Assembly (NCBI RefSeq): GCF_003073045.1
Contig: NC_037596.1
Span: 29,238,392-29,302,391 of the forward strand
Length of the DNA stretch: 64,000 nt
Origin: Pomacea canaliculata
Lineage: Eukaryota > Mollusca > Gastropoda > Architaenioglossa > Ampullariidae
Direction of reading: 5' to 3'
Shown here: one piece after another, positions 11,183 to 24,400 of the stretch
Numbering within the stretch: position 1 is the stretch's first letter
How the letters are laid out: the number at the start of each line of letters is the position of its first letter
Translations under genes and position numbers: made by a program
The notes under the pieces: model-generated
Told to the model about the DNA's origin: nothing
Database searches by the model: none
What the model saw: only the letters and a program-made list of their open reading frames with translations

Positions 11183-12906
11183 ATGAAGTTTGTCATCTTT
11201 CTTGGACTTCTGGGTGTGGTGCTCGGGTAAGTGACAATTTATTTCCAGGACTATTATTGCTAAATTTGAAGAAAATAATGTAACTAAAATGTTGCCAGCT
11301 ATGACTAGGATTAGTTTGAACATCATCAGTCAAGGAATCTACAGCTTAACCTTTCATCTGATTTGTTTACGCCATATACTTGCAAGCAACTGGAAACTGC
11401 ACTTTTTAAAGTTAAATTATTTACACACACATACAAGTAACATGTCATCATATTCAAGATGCACTTTATTAATGAGAGCAGACAATATTTTTCCAGCAAT
11501 GACGCCAACTACGTCTCCAAGCTGTTCCACGCTACCGACATCAACAACGACAGTGTCATTTTGCTTCATGAAATTATGGAAGCTTTTAACTACATGGATG
11601 TGGACGGTAATCATCATTATCATTATTGTCGTCATCTTCGCCATCGTCACCATCAAGACCCCACCGAGCACCAATGTCGGTGTCATTCTTATAAAGGGTT
11701 AAAATTTCACAATGAATTAAACATGTTTTGAATGTCTAATGATATGAACACTATTTTCTTCTAGTAATTTGGTGAATATATCCAAGAAGTTTTCTCTAGT
11801 TATAGAAATAAAATATTTGCTTCCCACTAGATATAAATCACTATTTCAGACGATTACCAGCTGACTCTTGAAGAGTTTGGCTCTGACTTAATTCCCGGGT
11901 CGCCTCCTCTTGATGCCGAGAGCGCTTTCAAATTCTTCGACACAAAGGACCTGGAGGAGAATGGCTTTTTGGATAAATCAGCTGTTCTGTTCTATTTCAA
12001 TGGCCTGGACAGTAACAGTGAGTTATATTTATATATATCTTAGGCTAAGTTTTCACGACGCAAAGTGTAAACTTATTGAATGATAATGATAAACGCTTAT
12101 TTTAAAGCTACAAACACATCTCAATTTTTATTTTAATGACATCTTTGTTCTCATCGATCTGTCAATTGCTTAGCTGCCAAAAGAAAAACTATGACGGAAA
12201 ATCGCAATTTTATACAACATTTTTCCAGTGTCTAATAATAATAAAATTTATTTGTATCGTGCGATACTTCACAAGGTTAATGTCATTCTAGACGAGCATA
12301 AAAAAGAAACTTAACACATGAAAATTATTTGATCGAAGAAAAGACTGTAAGTCAACAGACAATCTGAAACCATAAAAAGGAAATAAAAATGTTATTATCC
12401 TAGTCACAAAATACAGTCAAGGACAATCACTACAATCACATCAGGTCAAATCATGGACTCCAAACTCAAAATTAACTTACAGAATCGTCAAAGTCAGAAA
12501 GAATCCGAAGGGACATTCCCCTCCAAAAAAAGGTGTAAATATCTAAAATTTTAAATTTATATATATATACTATTATATAAAATAAATGATATATAATATT
12601 CTAATACTATAAGGCTGTATATTTATGTTTTCAGAGGACGGCCGACTCACACTTGCGGAATACATGGAGAATTATTTTCTGGTAATAGAATCAGTATGGA
12701 GAGATAGGCAGACATAAAAACGACAGACAGAGATACAGACAGATTGACTGACTGACAGACAAACAGACAGATAATATGAGATGATTGGAAGAGAAAGTGT
12801 AAGAGAGAAAGTTCAGAATGCATGCAGAGGGTACAATAGTAAGGAATGTTAATATTTGATTACATTTCGGTGTTGACAGCTCTTCGATGACAATGACCGT
12901 AAATAA
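11183..12906 (+). CDS. EF-gamma-1: divergent secreted four-EF-hand protein (intact, 5 coding exons)
   Basis: Exons are 11183-11226, 11497-11606, 11850-12017, 12635-12681 and 12880-12906, giving 131 residues. The first four exons have exactly the alpha lengths (44/110/168/47) and phases although the protein is very different. The signal peptide is MKFVIFLGLLGVVLG. EF loop 1 is D-I-N-N-D-S-V-I-L-L-H-E (29-40), with Ser for the usual Gly. Loop 2 is D-V-D-D-D-Y-Q-L-T-L-E-E (49-60), with Tyr at the Gly position. Loop 3 begins D82 (DTKDLEENGFLDKS) and is degenerate. Loop 4 D-S-N-K-D-G-R-L-T-L-A-E (105-116) is fully canonical. The last exon adds only LFDDNDRK. A 20-nt 5' UTR (11163-11182) follows a TTTTTCAG acceptor. 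A TATA-like leader at 10562-10635 ends in a GTTAGT donor and is the likely first exon. The function is inferred only as secreted calcium binding. Confidence 0.85.
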
Positions 12907-12950
12907 AACACCGGATTCGACGGAGTGTTAACAAGCTTCTGGAAGCGAAA

Positions 12951-12956
12951 AATAAA
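12951..12956 (+). terminator. Poly(A) signal AATAAA of EF-gamma-1
   Basis: AATAAA 45 nt after the stop codon. A second AATAAA overlaps the stop codon itself (12902-12907), which is unlikely to be the one used. Confidence 0.6.
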
Positions 12957-12959
12957 AGT

Positions 12960-14772
12960 AAAATTTTCGAACACAAATACAAACATTTTGTTGTGTGTTT
13001 TAGAGGCGTGGGGTTAATATTGTGCCTTGACTGAATGCTCTTGAGCTTTTTAACCCTTCGTACATTTTCCATTAATATCTCTTCACTTTCTTCTGTTTCA
13101 TTCTTTTAGATTGAAATATCATGTTTGTTTTAAAAATCTTTTCTCTCTCTCTGTCTCTCTCTGGGTCTTTCTTTTTCTCTGTATTTTTTTCTGTGTGTGT
13201 GTGTGTGTGACAGGATCAACCACTGTAAATGCTAACGTGGCGGAAATTATTTTATAATAAACATAATAAAGTTGACTTGTATTTCACCTTTTCACACAAT
13301 CAAAGCCAGGCTCAAAGCGCTGTACAGAAAGAAAACAGACAGCTGGTTTCAAAAGCAAAGAGTTGATTGTAAGCTCTGTTAATGTAGCTACTCATGTTGA
13401 AAATATGATAACTGTATCAGCCATCTGCAGCGTTTCTGAACCTTTGTAATTTTGGCAAATTCAGATTAATTTATAAAGCTTAGTTTTCCATGAGGCGTGC
13501 ATGACAACGGGACTTAAAGGTGTGACAATGTACACTGAAAGGCTTTTCTACATGTTTATATAAATATTGGAAATATTCGAGCAAGTCGACTGATGCGTTT
13601 ACTGATAGTTCCAAACTTCATAGAGTTAGCACATAATATGTACATTTTGTACTAAAATATAATCTGAAGAAAACCCAATAAAACTTGAATTTACTTTTAT
13701 AATGTTACCGACAAATCGGTCACATAGAAATGTTTTTACTCTCCAATATATCAAATGACAATAAGAATCCATTCTGGTTAGTGTAGCATTGAAAAGATAT
13801 AGAGAATAATTGAAAAAAAAGAGAGAGGCGTGTTTTGAGTGGGGTGTGGAAAGGAGACTCGGAGGATTATATTATGGAGCAGACTAGTTAAAACTGTTGA
13901 AGATATGTGTTATTCAGTCTGTCACGACTGATTACATACTGGTAGAATGAAGACCACATACACTGGACTGGTATTCAGAATCACATCTCAAGCATGGAGG
14001 ATGTTATAAAAAAAATTTTTTTCTTCACTCAGTATCGCTTTTGACAGGGGTGGCTCTCCACTTTGACCCCTGGTTCCTGCGCCACTTCAGTTTGTATACT
14101 AATGTTAATGTGATAATATTTAATTTGTAATGTAAAGATATTAAAGTAAATCTATAGTCTAACTTCTCAATACCTGTCACCAATACAATAAAGGTTGGCT
14201 GTCGTGGGTTTAGCTCTCGCTATTACATAAACCACTCCAAAAAGCAGAAATCCCAGGCCCTTAGAAGACTGTGTTTTACAGAGACCGTTGAAATCTGTTT
14301 ATTCAACACAGGTAATGGAGGTTAAGTTGCGATCATGATATCGGTTCTTGAGGTCAAGCGCGGGTCACCTGTATGATGTCATTAAGGACACCACAGAGCG
14401 TGAGAGAACATATTGCACGTGTTGAATGCAAAGAGGATCAAATCAAGTGACAAAGGGCTTGCCGTGAAAGTTGTATTTTGGTTTGTGACAGCTATGTTGT
14501 TATATGATGGTTGATTTGTTAGCAAGAAACGGTGTTTTAGTGACTTCTATCAAGTGTGTAAGCTTAACGCCATTCCATATAGCCACGCTTACCTGCGCAG
14601 AGCGTAGGCATTGAATCATAAATTGCTTCTAAAGAATAATATATTGGAAAAAAAATGAGAAGGAATTTGATAGATATAAAAATTTTTTAAATAATACAGA
14701 AATGTTCAAACTTTGTTTGAAGTAAGTCTTGTTTTAGAACCAAGTGTCGACGAATGGTGTTTTGAAAATAAG

Positions 14773-14804
<32 letters not shown>

Positions 14805-15230
14805 CAATAATATGCTAAAAACAAGGTGACAGTCCTTGAGGAAATTTAAAGTCCTCTCTGGTCTGTAACAAAAGCTCTCTGCTGTTGACTTCATAATTCA
14901 TTAACTTGTCCATGAATCCACGTGTACTTTGCTGTCCTTTGTTTTTTGTGCTTTTCATTGCACTGTCTTTGATGGAGGGGAAAGCGCTGTATTAGTAGTA
15001 GTAGTACTACTAATACTATTCCTCCTCCTCCTCCTCCTCTTCTCAGTCAAATGTGCTTTCACAGTACGTGATTGTGCCATTGAGAGAAAAAAACAAGAAG
15101 AAAAATCCTGAACACCTGAGATTTATGGGTCATGAAGCAGTCAAGTGTTAATGATAAATAATGCTTTGAAGCAGTTGTATTTGTTATGTCAACATTTAAA
15201 CATTCGCTTGTTCATCTTTTTGTCAAGAGG
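12960..15230. other. Gamma downstream spacer, unit 1
   Basis: No gene seen. Contains C/T and GT tracts (13140-13210), a segment with AATAAAGTTGACTTG and GCTCAAAGCGCTGTAC that looks like an old dispersed repeat, and the site where the solo LTR sits in units 3 and 4 (near 14145). Confidence 0.5.
14772..14804. repeat. (GT)n in gamma downstream spacer, unit 1
   Basis: Dinucleotide array, also at 23486-23510, 29770-29794 and 47319-47354 in the other units. Confidence 0.8.
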
Positions 15231-15235
15231 TAGAG

Positions 15236-15309
15236 TATATATTTTGCTCTGCTTATGCCTGGTAAACACTCGATTTCTTGGTTTTCCTTGCCTACCTTTG
15301 CATTGACAG
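15236..15309 (+). promoter_or_regulatory. TATA box plus leader exon (type 2), upstream of EF-alpha-2
   Basis: Same 74-nt structure with a GTAAGA donor, 1.1 kb before the 5' UTR acceptor of alpha-2; a plausible first exon for that gene. Confidence 0.55.
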
Positions 15310-15754
15310 GTAAGAATGTATTCTTATATTAACATTAATTGTAAACGATTTATTTATTTTGTACATAAAAGAATTTTTTAATATTTAAATCTCTGTCATG
15401 GTGCTAATGTTCTATTGGGTGTTATCACTACCTTTCTTACTGCTTATGATGACTTATTTGCCAAACATGTCAAAAATGTCAAAAAAAGTAAAAACAAGAC
15501 AAAGAGGGTTTCTGCATTGTGCAAGAGCTGTCTCTGAACTGATTGGTGATGCTCTAGGTTCACTGTAACAAGAATACACTTTACTAAATAATGACACCAA
15601 CAAGTTGTAAGTAGGTAGGTTATCATTCGAATGTGCAACAATACGACGAATTTTTTCCCTCTTTAAAATACTATGAGTAACAGTTGGCGTGAAACAGGGG
15701 AAACAATGAACCATGGCATATGACCTGTTGTTGGACTTGATCTTTAAAAAAACA

Positions 15755-15965
15755 CACTACAACCTCAGTATATACACATACACCAAAGAAAATACATACA
15801 ATGCTGCTTTCCATGTGTGTTCGTCTAAGGATCAAGTCTGACAACTAGACACTTGACACGACACGGCTTATTGCCTTCCCTGCCTTAGTCCTACACATAC
15901 AAGCAACGACACACACTGTGACTAGACCTGCTGTCGATCAATGCAAATAAAAGATTCGTAAATTC
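15755..15965 (+). repeat. Upstream module, copy 5 (EF-alpha-2)
   Basis: Core altered to TTATTGCCTTCCCTGCC near 15868. Lies between the 74-nt leader and the alpha-2 start. Confidence 0.55.
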
Positions 15966-16448
15966 ACTGAACTGTAAAAACAAATTTTGCAAGCTTCTTG
16001 TATTCAACAAATGCAATGTTTTCTCTCCCGCTCATATTTAAGTAATGAACTTGTACAACTCAACCGTAAGAACCGATATCATGTTAAAGTAACAAATATT
16101 TTAGCCCTCTGTAAAACATGTTGTCTTTTAATCTTATAAAACTTTAATATTAACAAATAAGTTAGCCTTCCATAGTTCACAATATGTAAAATGAGTGCAG
16201 CACATAAAACAGTTAAAAGCAATATTTCCTTGATATCAAATTATTTGCATTAATCAGCTGCAGTCTCCTGACTAAACAAGTATCCTAGGAAAGATTTCCT
16301 CAGATTATCTGAGGTAGACCCCGTTATTGTTGTAGTCTAGGAAAAGTAATCAAATCAAGACTAATAAAAACAAGTTAACAATCCAAAAATATCAGAGGTA
16401 ATGTGTCACTTTTGTTGTTGACAGGGCGGACTAATCGGCAATTTCATC

Positions 16449-18006
16449 ATGAAGGTTGTCATTCTGTCCTGTCTTCTAGCTGCGGTACTTGGGTAAGCGT
16501 CCATTTCTTAACGGCTTTTAGAGAATTCTAAACTAGTTATGAGTGAAGCTTTTTAAAGAAAGTAAATATTCTTAGACTCTTCCCTTTTTCACATTAAAGC
16601 AGTAGAAATGTAATGAATAAAAGTAATTAAATCTCGGACAACACCTAGTACCCCCAATACATACACACAGGCACCAAAAGCACATCCTGTTAACATCCTT
16701 AACAAATGGATGCATGACTAAAATAAGACGACGACTAAACCATTTTATTTACTCTTTCAGGGTGGACTACTACGCATTTAAAAGAGGTTTCGAATCTCTC
16801 GACCTAGACGATGATGGGGTTGTACGGCCAGAGGAACTGCTGGCTTTGATCGAACTAAACGACCTAAACAGTAATCGTTATTATCATCATCATCATCGTC
16901 GTTGTTAGCGACGACAGCATACCGTTAATCCCTTTGTAATCGTTCGCATTCTAGTATCTCATTTTTTTTTTACCAATTTTTCTTATTAATTCCATTAAGG
17001 CTACCCACGAGGACTCTATTAATCAGGGCTTCTGCTAAGGCTACATTCTTTGGGGTCCCAGGGACTCCTTCTTCAGATTTTTAAGGGGTCCCTGTTCTTC
17101 ACCTAACTTTGAATTGGACCCCATCGACGAAAATTGAAATGGTCCTCCGAACTTTTAATGCGTACTGTACGCAATTTTTTTGCGTAAGCAGAAGCCCTGC
17201 AGTCTATAGCACAAAATCTGTGTATATAATTTACATTTTCAGGAACTTATACTTGGAATAAAAATAATAATAAGGTTCATGCTTATTAAGCACATGCTTA
17301 ATTGTTGGAATTGTTTTCAAATTTTATTTGCAGACGACGGAAACATAACCATTGAAGAGGATACAGCTACTCAGGTAACCGGGACACCCGAGATTGTAAT
17401 TCAGGGTAATTTCAACTACTACGACAAACTAGATGGCGCTGCGGACGGCGTGATCTCTATGTCCGTTGCTCCTGTGCTTGTTGACATCCTCGACGCTGAT
17501 GGTGAGTGTGACTGCTTTGACACAAAGAAATTAAAGGGCAGCAACAAAATATATTTCCAGCTCATACCTACATAATATTGTACATAGGACCCTTGAAGAA
17601 AAGATCTTTTGATAGTTGAACAATAACATTTGTGGTTTTGAAATTTTAAAATCGTTTTATGTTGTGAGTTGTGAGCTTCACTTCTAAGACAACTGAATTG
17701 AATTTTCAGGTGACGGTGAAATCACAGTTGAAGATTGGTTTATGACTCTTCCACAGGTAATATCAGACAGACAGACAAGCACGCACACAGACAGAGAGAC
17801 AGACACACAGACACACTAACAGACACACACACACACACACACGTGCCGTATTTTAAGATGAATAACTGCCGCTGTTGAGTATAGTCATATCAGACTATAT
17901 AAATCGGGAAAGGAAGAGATTGCTTCTTCATCCTTGACGAATTCGTTCTTTTCCTCTTCTTTCTTTTCCTCCTCCTCCTCCTCCCTCCTCCTCCTCCTCC
18001 TCCTCC

Positions 18007-18071
<65 letters not shown>

Positions 18072-18603
18072 ACTGGTATCGATCGGAACAAGCAGGTCGA
18101 CCCGTAAACTGAACGCAAGGTATGGGGAGAAGCTGGAGTAAAGTCGTGACCTTTGAACTATTATTGAACTCTGAGTAATTCTCCCATCGTGTATACCTAC
18201 CCCTCTTTGATGCTTGTTAACCAGGTTTTCTGCTGCGTTTAAGGGATTTAATTGAAACAGTTCAGTTATCACTTTATGTAAGATATGAATTTTAAATAAA
18301 ACTTTTAAAGTAGTACAATAAATACAGATTTACAACTAAAAGGAGTATATATATATATTGTCGGGTGATTTCCATATATCTCACGCCATGCAAACTTTGA
18401 TGGCCTCATCTTGAATAAGAGCTTGAAAACATTACATAGAATGTAAGTAATTAAAAAAGATTCTTTTAACTTTGTCAAGTACAGTACAGAATGAAGAATA
18501 ATGTGATTGATGTAACTGGTCACATGTAATCATATTCATATTTTGGTTTTGGCAGGTAATAGATGGCATCGAAAACGAGATTGCGGCCTTATATGCAGCT
18601 TAA
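16449..18603 (+). CDS. EF-alpha-2: secreted four-EF-hand protein (intact)
   Basis: Exons are 16449-16492, 16761-16870, 17334-17501, 17710-17756 and 18556-18603, giving 138 residues. Nearly identical to the copy at 746 including introns; the visible protein differences are in exon 3 (K-L-D for K-Q-D, SMSVAPVLVD for SLSIAPVLFD). It has the same loop 1 (DLDDDGVVRPEE), the same Asp at the last ligand of loop 4 and the same last exon ending EIAALYAA. Intron 2 carries the same 176-bp MITE as alpha-1, so these two are the most recent duplicates over the coding part. The 24-nt 5' UTR piece is 16425-16448. A 74-nt TATA/leader exon ends at 15309, about 1.1 kb upstream. Confidence 0.88.
17024..17199. 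mobile_element. 176-bp MITE in intron 2 of EF-alpha-2
   Basis: Same element, same site and same length as at 1322, so it was inserted before the alpha-1/alpha-2 duplication. Confidence 0.7.
17967..18068. repeat. (CTC)n(CAT)n in intron 4 of EF-alpha-2
   Basis: As in alpha-1 but with about eight more CAT units. Confidence 0.85.
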
Positions 18604-18695
18604 CAGGCTGATACATCCGACACCTGACAGATGAAGGGAGCTGATGTTTTGGCAACCAAGGCTATATAACAGCAAGACACCTGACAGAGACTTTT

Positions 18696-18701
18696 AATAA
18701 A
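18696..18701 (+). terminator. Poly(A) signal AATAAA of EF-alpha-2
   Basis: Same position relative to the stop codon as in alpha-1. Confidence 0.75.
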
Positions 18702-18806
18702 ATTCAAAATGTTTGAAATGAACGATGGTGGCTCTTCGTTATGTGTTCTGTAAGCAGATAATGATGATAAAAACCCATAAAATGAGAGGAAACAACAACA
18801 ACAACG

Positions 18807-18839
<33 letters not shown>

Positions 18840-20439
18840 TAACTGAGTTATTAATAAGATCTCGGTTTTGACTTGACATGAAGAATCGACAGCTGGAGAA
18901 ACCGAGCTTAAAAAGTTTACAGTATTTCCTTATCACAACATTTTAAACCTTCATATTCGCACAAAGTCACACGTTGTAGTCGTTCAATAATTACCATACT
19001 CGTTCTGCTGTTAATTATATTAAAATGTAACTATTTTTACTCTTTTCCGTCGTGCCACGTAAAACTAAATTATTGATAAAAAGGCTGGAAACAAAATTAA
19101 AATGGCAATTTAATTAGAATTTATGGTACATTAAATGTATTAAATTGTTTAACACTTTACATTTTTCTACATTCTACTCGGGCTTGATTTTTAAACCAAT
19201 TTCCTGTTTATCTACTTTGCGTCTCGCTTTAATACACGAAAACAAATGAAATATATTTCACAATTTCTCATTTGGCTGTTTATTGTCACCTGGTAAGACA
19301 GTTTAGGTTGCCTTTATTTAAAGGTTTATTAATGTCTTTGTAGGCTGAAAAATTTCTGACCTATAGACTTAATTATCTTCATATTTATTGGCTTGTTTAG
19401 ACTATGCTTATAGTTATGAAGCGATCGCGAGACTGAGTCAAGACAACATGAATTGTGGTGTGTGCGGTCAGTAGACAGGAGGACGAAGTAGATACATTAA
19501 TTAGTAATTTACAAATAAATAAAGCATGAATCGACTTGTCAGAAAGGAAATCTCTGCGCCATAACAATTGTGAAAAAATACTGTGGACCCCAAATTGTAT
19601 TAGTCTTCTGAATATTGTTTCTTATCACATAATCCCTTTTTTATATTCTGTGTGGTTCAGGTTTTATTCTCTTGTCTCATTAAAACTTTTGTTTTATGCA
19701 ATAATGACTAAGGAGGCTCAACTCGTCTTTCAAAGCTGCTTGAGCGTTTGATACATTTCATTGACCACAGTAAATGTTGGGAGAAAGTTTTTGAGAAAAA
19801 CAGTCATGCCATATCTCTTTAGCCGACCTTGTTGTAAAATAGTGGGGTTTGATTTTTAGTTTTGATACCTAGTTGTTTGTAGAAGGTTGATTTCTGACTA
19901 AGGGAGTAAACGACTTTAGTCTAAAGAGTTTCAAACGGTCGTTTGCAAAAAAATTCAAAAAATAAAACTTTTATCTGATTGGTATACAGCATAATGAGAG
20001 ACACGTACAAGACACAAACAGGAAGTAAAGTACATTTAAGCAAATAAAACCAAAATTTTCGTAAACATAATTACTATAATTTCTTAGAGCAAAAAGTTAA
20101 TTCCAGCGTCAAAGAACAAAAGAAAGAAAGACTACTGATGAACTTTTGTAAAATATTGAATAGCCGTCAGTTTTTTCTACATTCTTTAGCAGGTGTGTCT
20201 CTCAGTGTTTGTGTTTGTTTGAGATATAGAGATAGGAAGAGAAAGACTTTGTCTGTTGTTGTTGTTTATTCTTTATTTCATTTTCTATTTGTATTTTTCT
20301 TCTTCCAATGAGTATTTAAAACATAACATTTTTATCGTTTCTTTCTACGCTACTTGAGAACGGGGATGGACATCGTCATCATCATCATCATCATGGTCGT
20401 CGTCGTCGTCGTTAAACTGCTGTAAGAGGCACATTATAT

Positions 20440-20640
20440 TGGCTTCAAAACCCTCACATGCACCAAAGATAATGACATACAATAATAAGCGCCATGTGTG
20501 CGTCTAAAGACAAAGTCCGGCAACCAGCCACCTGCCACGACACGGCTTATTGTCTCCCCTGCCTGCGCACACAAATACACTAAAATACTACATCTGCTGC
20601 AGATCAATGCAAGTGACAGATTCGTAAATTCATGGAACTG
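20440..20640 (+). repeat. Upstream module, copy 6 (unit 2 delta position)
   Basis: Core at about 20548-20563; followed by the decayed leader at 20872. Confidence 0.55.
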
Positions 20641-20871
20641 TGAAAATCAATAATAACACATAATTCTGCAAAATCGTTTGCCAACACGCGCAGATTATTT
20701 TTCCGTAAAACATTCACCACGTTTTCTCATACATCATGGATAGTCTTGTGTTTATTGTTAGGCAAACACTCACCTGTCAAACTTCTAGATTACAAGGCAG
20801 CAGATGTTTTCTTTATCACAAGCTTAGTCTTAGTTTTTTGGTTTGTTCCCCTGGAATCAAAGTGTAAATTT

Positions 20872-20944
20872 TGGTCCCTCTATCTACTGACCGTACACAC
20901 ATCACAACCAAAGTTTTCTTGGTTCTATTGAATTGCTTTAAACG
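20872..20944 (+). promoter_or_regulatory. Decayed type 1 leader, unit 2 (delta exon deleted)
   Basis: Ends TTTAAACG|ATGAAT with no GT donor. The delta coding exon that should follow is missing from unit 2 (junction near 21541). Confidence 0.4.
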
Positions 20945-21917
20945 ATGAATACATTGTAAGCTAAAAAAAAAAATTCTTCCTTCTAGTCTTAGAGGAGGTA
21001 TTGTGTCCATATACCTTAGTTTAACCAGGCTGTCTTTCATTCGTCACAGATTATTTTCTAGGTTAGATATCAATCTCTCCTACAGGAGAATGTACTCGTC
21101 ATCTTGGTTACTACCATGTTATTTTATGTTGTAATCATTGACATCTTCGATTTATTCAAGTTTTAAGCTCGTTTCTGTACGATTTTTATTTCGTGCACAA
21201 AAGAATATTATTTTATTGTTTTTGTCAATCATATTCTCTCTCTCATACACACGGATTTATAGCTCATGAAGTGGTCAGGTGTTAGTAATAAGTAACTATT
21301 GCTGGGAGTTGGATTTTCTATTTTAATTTCTAGACATTTTTTATTTATCTTTTTATCAAGAAGCTGACTATATATTGTGCCATTCCATCTCCCTAATAAA
21401 CACCAGAATATGATTTCTTAGAATTCCTTGCTCTATGTACTTTGTGAGGTAAGAACTTAGCTTTAAAGTATTTACGTTCTGTTTACCGTATACAGAATAT
21501 ATCTTTTAACTTCTGTGGTTGTTTTTATAAAACAAAAACACTTTTTTTTTTCTTGTGCTTTTCCTTGCACTCCATAAGATCTCCTTTCTCTTCCCCTATC
21601 CCTCATCTGACAGCCTGTCTGTTCTTTGAAGGTTGCCTTTCAATTTTTTTCTGTCTTCTTTAAACATTATTCTGTGTACTCGTTTTGTCTGTCACAATAA
21701 AAAAATCTGTTTTTATAATATTGAGATTTCATATTAATACAAAATACTTAGTCCTTTGCGTTTTGTGATGTTGTGTCGATATTTTAAACAGAAATAGCTC
21801 TGACGGCTGGATTTCGCTTTTTTAAGTGTATAAAAAAAATTAAATGTCGAAAAACGCACGTGTGAACATTGTCACGCCACCCAGTCCTATTGACAGCCTC
21901 ACGAGATGTAAAGAGAA

Positions 21918-22155
<238 letters not shown>

Positions 22156-22527
22156 TACCTGTGAGTGTTCCGTCACCTACAAGGGTTCAGCAAGCCTGTA
22201 TATCGCCTGCTAACTGCATTTAACTTTTAAGCATGTAAGGCTTAGCTATCTATCGTCACTTACATAATTATTTGCTTTTAAGACCAACGTTTTGAACCTG
22301 TCTTTGATGGAGGGGAAAGTGTATTATTATTATTCTCCGTCACATGTGCTTTCACAGTAAGTGATTGTGCCACTGAGAGAAAAAGCGAAAAAAATATTCA
22401 TGAACACGTGTTATTTATGGTTCATAGAGCGGTCAAGTGTTGATGATAAACAATGCTTTAAAGCAGTTGTATTTGTTATGTCAACATCTAAACATTGGCT
22501 TAATCGTCTTTTTGTCAAGAGGTAGAG

Positions 22528-22601
22528 TATATATTTTGCTCTGCTTATGCCTGGTAAACACTCGACTTCTTGGTTTTCCTTGCCTACCTTTGCATTGACA
22601 G
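22528..22601 (+). promoter_or_regulatory. TATA box plus leader exon (type 2), no gene left downstream
   Basis: Intact TATATATTTT and GTAAGA donor, but the beta and gamma genes that should follow in unit 2 are deleted near 23300. Confidence 0.45.
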
Positions 22602-23119
22602 GTAAGAATGTATTCTTATATTAACATTAACTGTAAACGATTTATTTATTTTGTGCATAAAAGAACTTTTGAACATTTAAATCTCTGTCATGATGCTAAT
22701 TTTCTCTTCACTACCTTTCTTACTGCTTATGATGACTTATTTGCCAAAAATGTCAAAAATATCACAAAAAAAGTAAAAACAAGACAACCGGGGTTTCTGT
22801 TCTGTGCAAGAGCTGGTTGGTGATGCTGTAGGTTGACTGTAGCAAGAATACACTTTACTAAATAATGACACCAACAAGTTCTAGAAAGTAGGTAGATTGT
22901 CATTCGAATGACAACATTACGACGAATTTTTTCTGTCTTTAAAATATCATGAGTAGCTGTTGGCGTACAACAGGGGAAACAATGAACAGTAGCATATGGC
23001 TTCTTGTAGGACTTGATCCTTAAATGAACACACGACAGGAATCGCATGGTATTATTAACTTTTTTTTTCCATGTATGGAAATCATCACCATCGTAATCGT
23101 CGTCGTCGTCGTTATTAAA

Positions 23120-23300
23120 TTGGTGTGAGAAGTACATGATATTCACCTCTACAACCTCAGCATATACACATGCACCAAAGCAAATAACATACAATGCTGA
23201 GTTCCACGTGTGTACGTCTATGGATCAAGTCCGACAACTAGACACTTGCCACGACACGGCTTATTGTCTCCCCTGCCTGACTCCTACACATACAAGCATA
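23120..23300 (+). repeat. Upstream module, copy 7 (cut at its right end)
   Basis: Core near 23262-23276. Homology jumps at 23298-23302 from the module to the gamma downstream spacer (matching about 14587), which marks the loss of beta and gamma in unit 2. Confidence 0.55.
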
Positions 23301-23945
23301 CAGGCTTACCTACGCAGAGGGAGGCATTGAATCATAAATTGCTCCTAAGGAATATTTTTTGAAAAAAAAATAATGATAAAAGATTTGATAGATATAAAAA
23401 TGTTTAAAATAATACAGAAATGTTCAAACTTTGTTTGAAGTAAGTCTTTTTTTAGAACCAAGTGTCGACGAATGGTGTTTCGAAAATACGTGTGTCTGTG
23501 TGTGTGTGTGCAATAATATGTTAAAAACAAGGTGACAGTCCTTGATGAAATTAAAAGTCTTCTCTGGTCTGTAACAAAAGCCCTCTGCCGTTGACTTCAT
23601 AATTCATGAACTTGTCCATTAATCCACGTGTACTTTGCTGTCCTTTGTTTTTTGTGCTTTTCCTTGCACTGTCTTTGATGGAGGGGAAAGCGCTGTATTA
23701 GTAGTAGTACTACTACTAATACTATTCCTCCTCCTCCTCCTCCTCCTCCTCCTCTCCGTCACATGTGCTTTCACAGTAAGTGATTGTGCCATTGAGAGAA
23801 AAAAAAAGAGAAAAAATCCTAAACACGTGCGATTTATGGGTCATGAAGCAGTCAAGTGTTAATGATAAATAATAATTTAAAGCAGTTGTATTTGTTATGT
23901 CAACATCTAAACATTGGCTTATTGGTCTTTTGTCAAGAGGTAGGG

Positions 23946-24019
23946 TATATATTTTGCCCTGCTTATGCCTGGTAAACACTCGACTTCTTGGTTTTCCTTG
24001 CCTACCTTTGAATTGAGAG
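23946..24019 (+). promoter_or_regulatory. TATA box plus leader exon (type 2), upstream of EF-alpha-3
   Basis: 74 nt from TATA to the GTAAGA donor; ends TTGAGAG instead of TTGACAG. About 370 bp after it has been deleted compared with unit 1. Confidence 0.5.
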
Positions 24020-24164
24020 GTAAGAATTTATGACTACCTTTCTTACTGCTTATGTTTTGTTGTTGGACTTGATCCTTAAATAAACACACGACAGGAATCG
24101 CATGGCATTATTAACTTGTTTCTTCCATGTATGGAAATCATCATCATCGTAATCGTCGTCGTCG

Positions 24165-24400
24165 TCATTAAATTGGTGTGAGAAGCACATGATATTGGCC
24201 TGTACAACCTCAGTATATACACAGGCACCAAAGAAAATAACATACAATGCTGAGTTCTACGTGTGTACGTCTATGGATCAAGTCCGACAACTAGACACTT
24301 GCCACGACACGGCTTATTGCCTCCCCTGCCTGACTCCTACTCATACAAGCAAAGACACAGTGTGACTAGACCTGCTGTCGATCAATGCAAATAAAAGATT
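24165..24400 (+). repeat. Upstream module, copy 8 (EF-alpha-3)
   Basis: Core TTATTGCCTCCCCTGCC near 24314. Confidence 0.55.

Noticed and set aside
13225..13330. A possible SINE (AATAAAGTTGACTTG ... GCTCAAAGCGCTGTAC)
   Set aside because: No promoter boxes or target duplications could be found; it occurs only at the same place in each unit, so I mention it only in the spacer description.
22727..23194. 155-residue open frame on the minus strand, with shorter relatives at 9124, 15444, 30258, 48032 and 56602
   Set aside because: The frame is not kept between copies (small indels change it) and it lies across the promoter module; repeated only because the DNA is duplicated.
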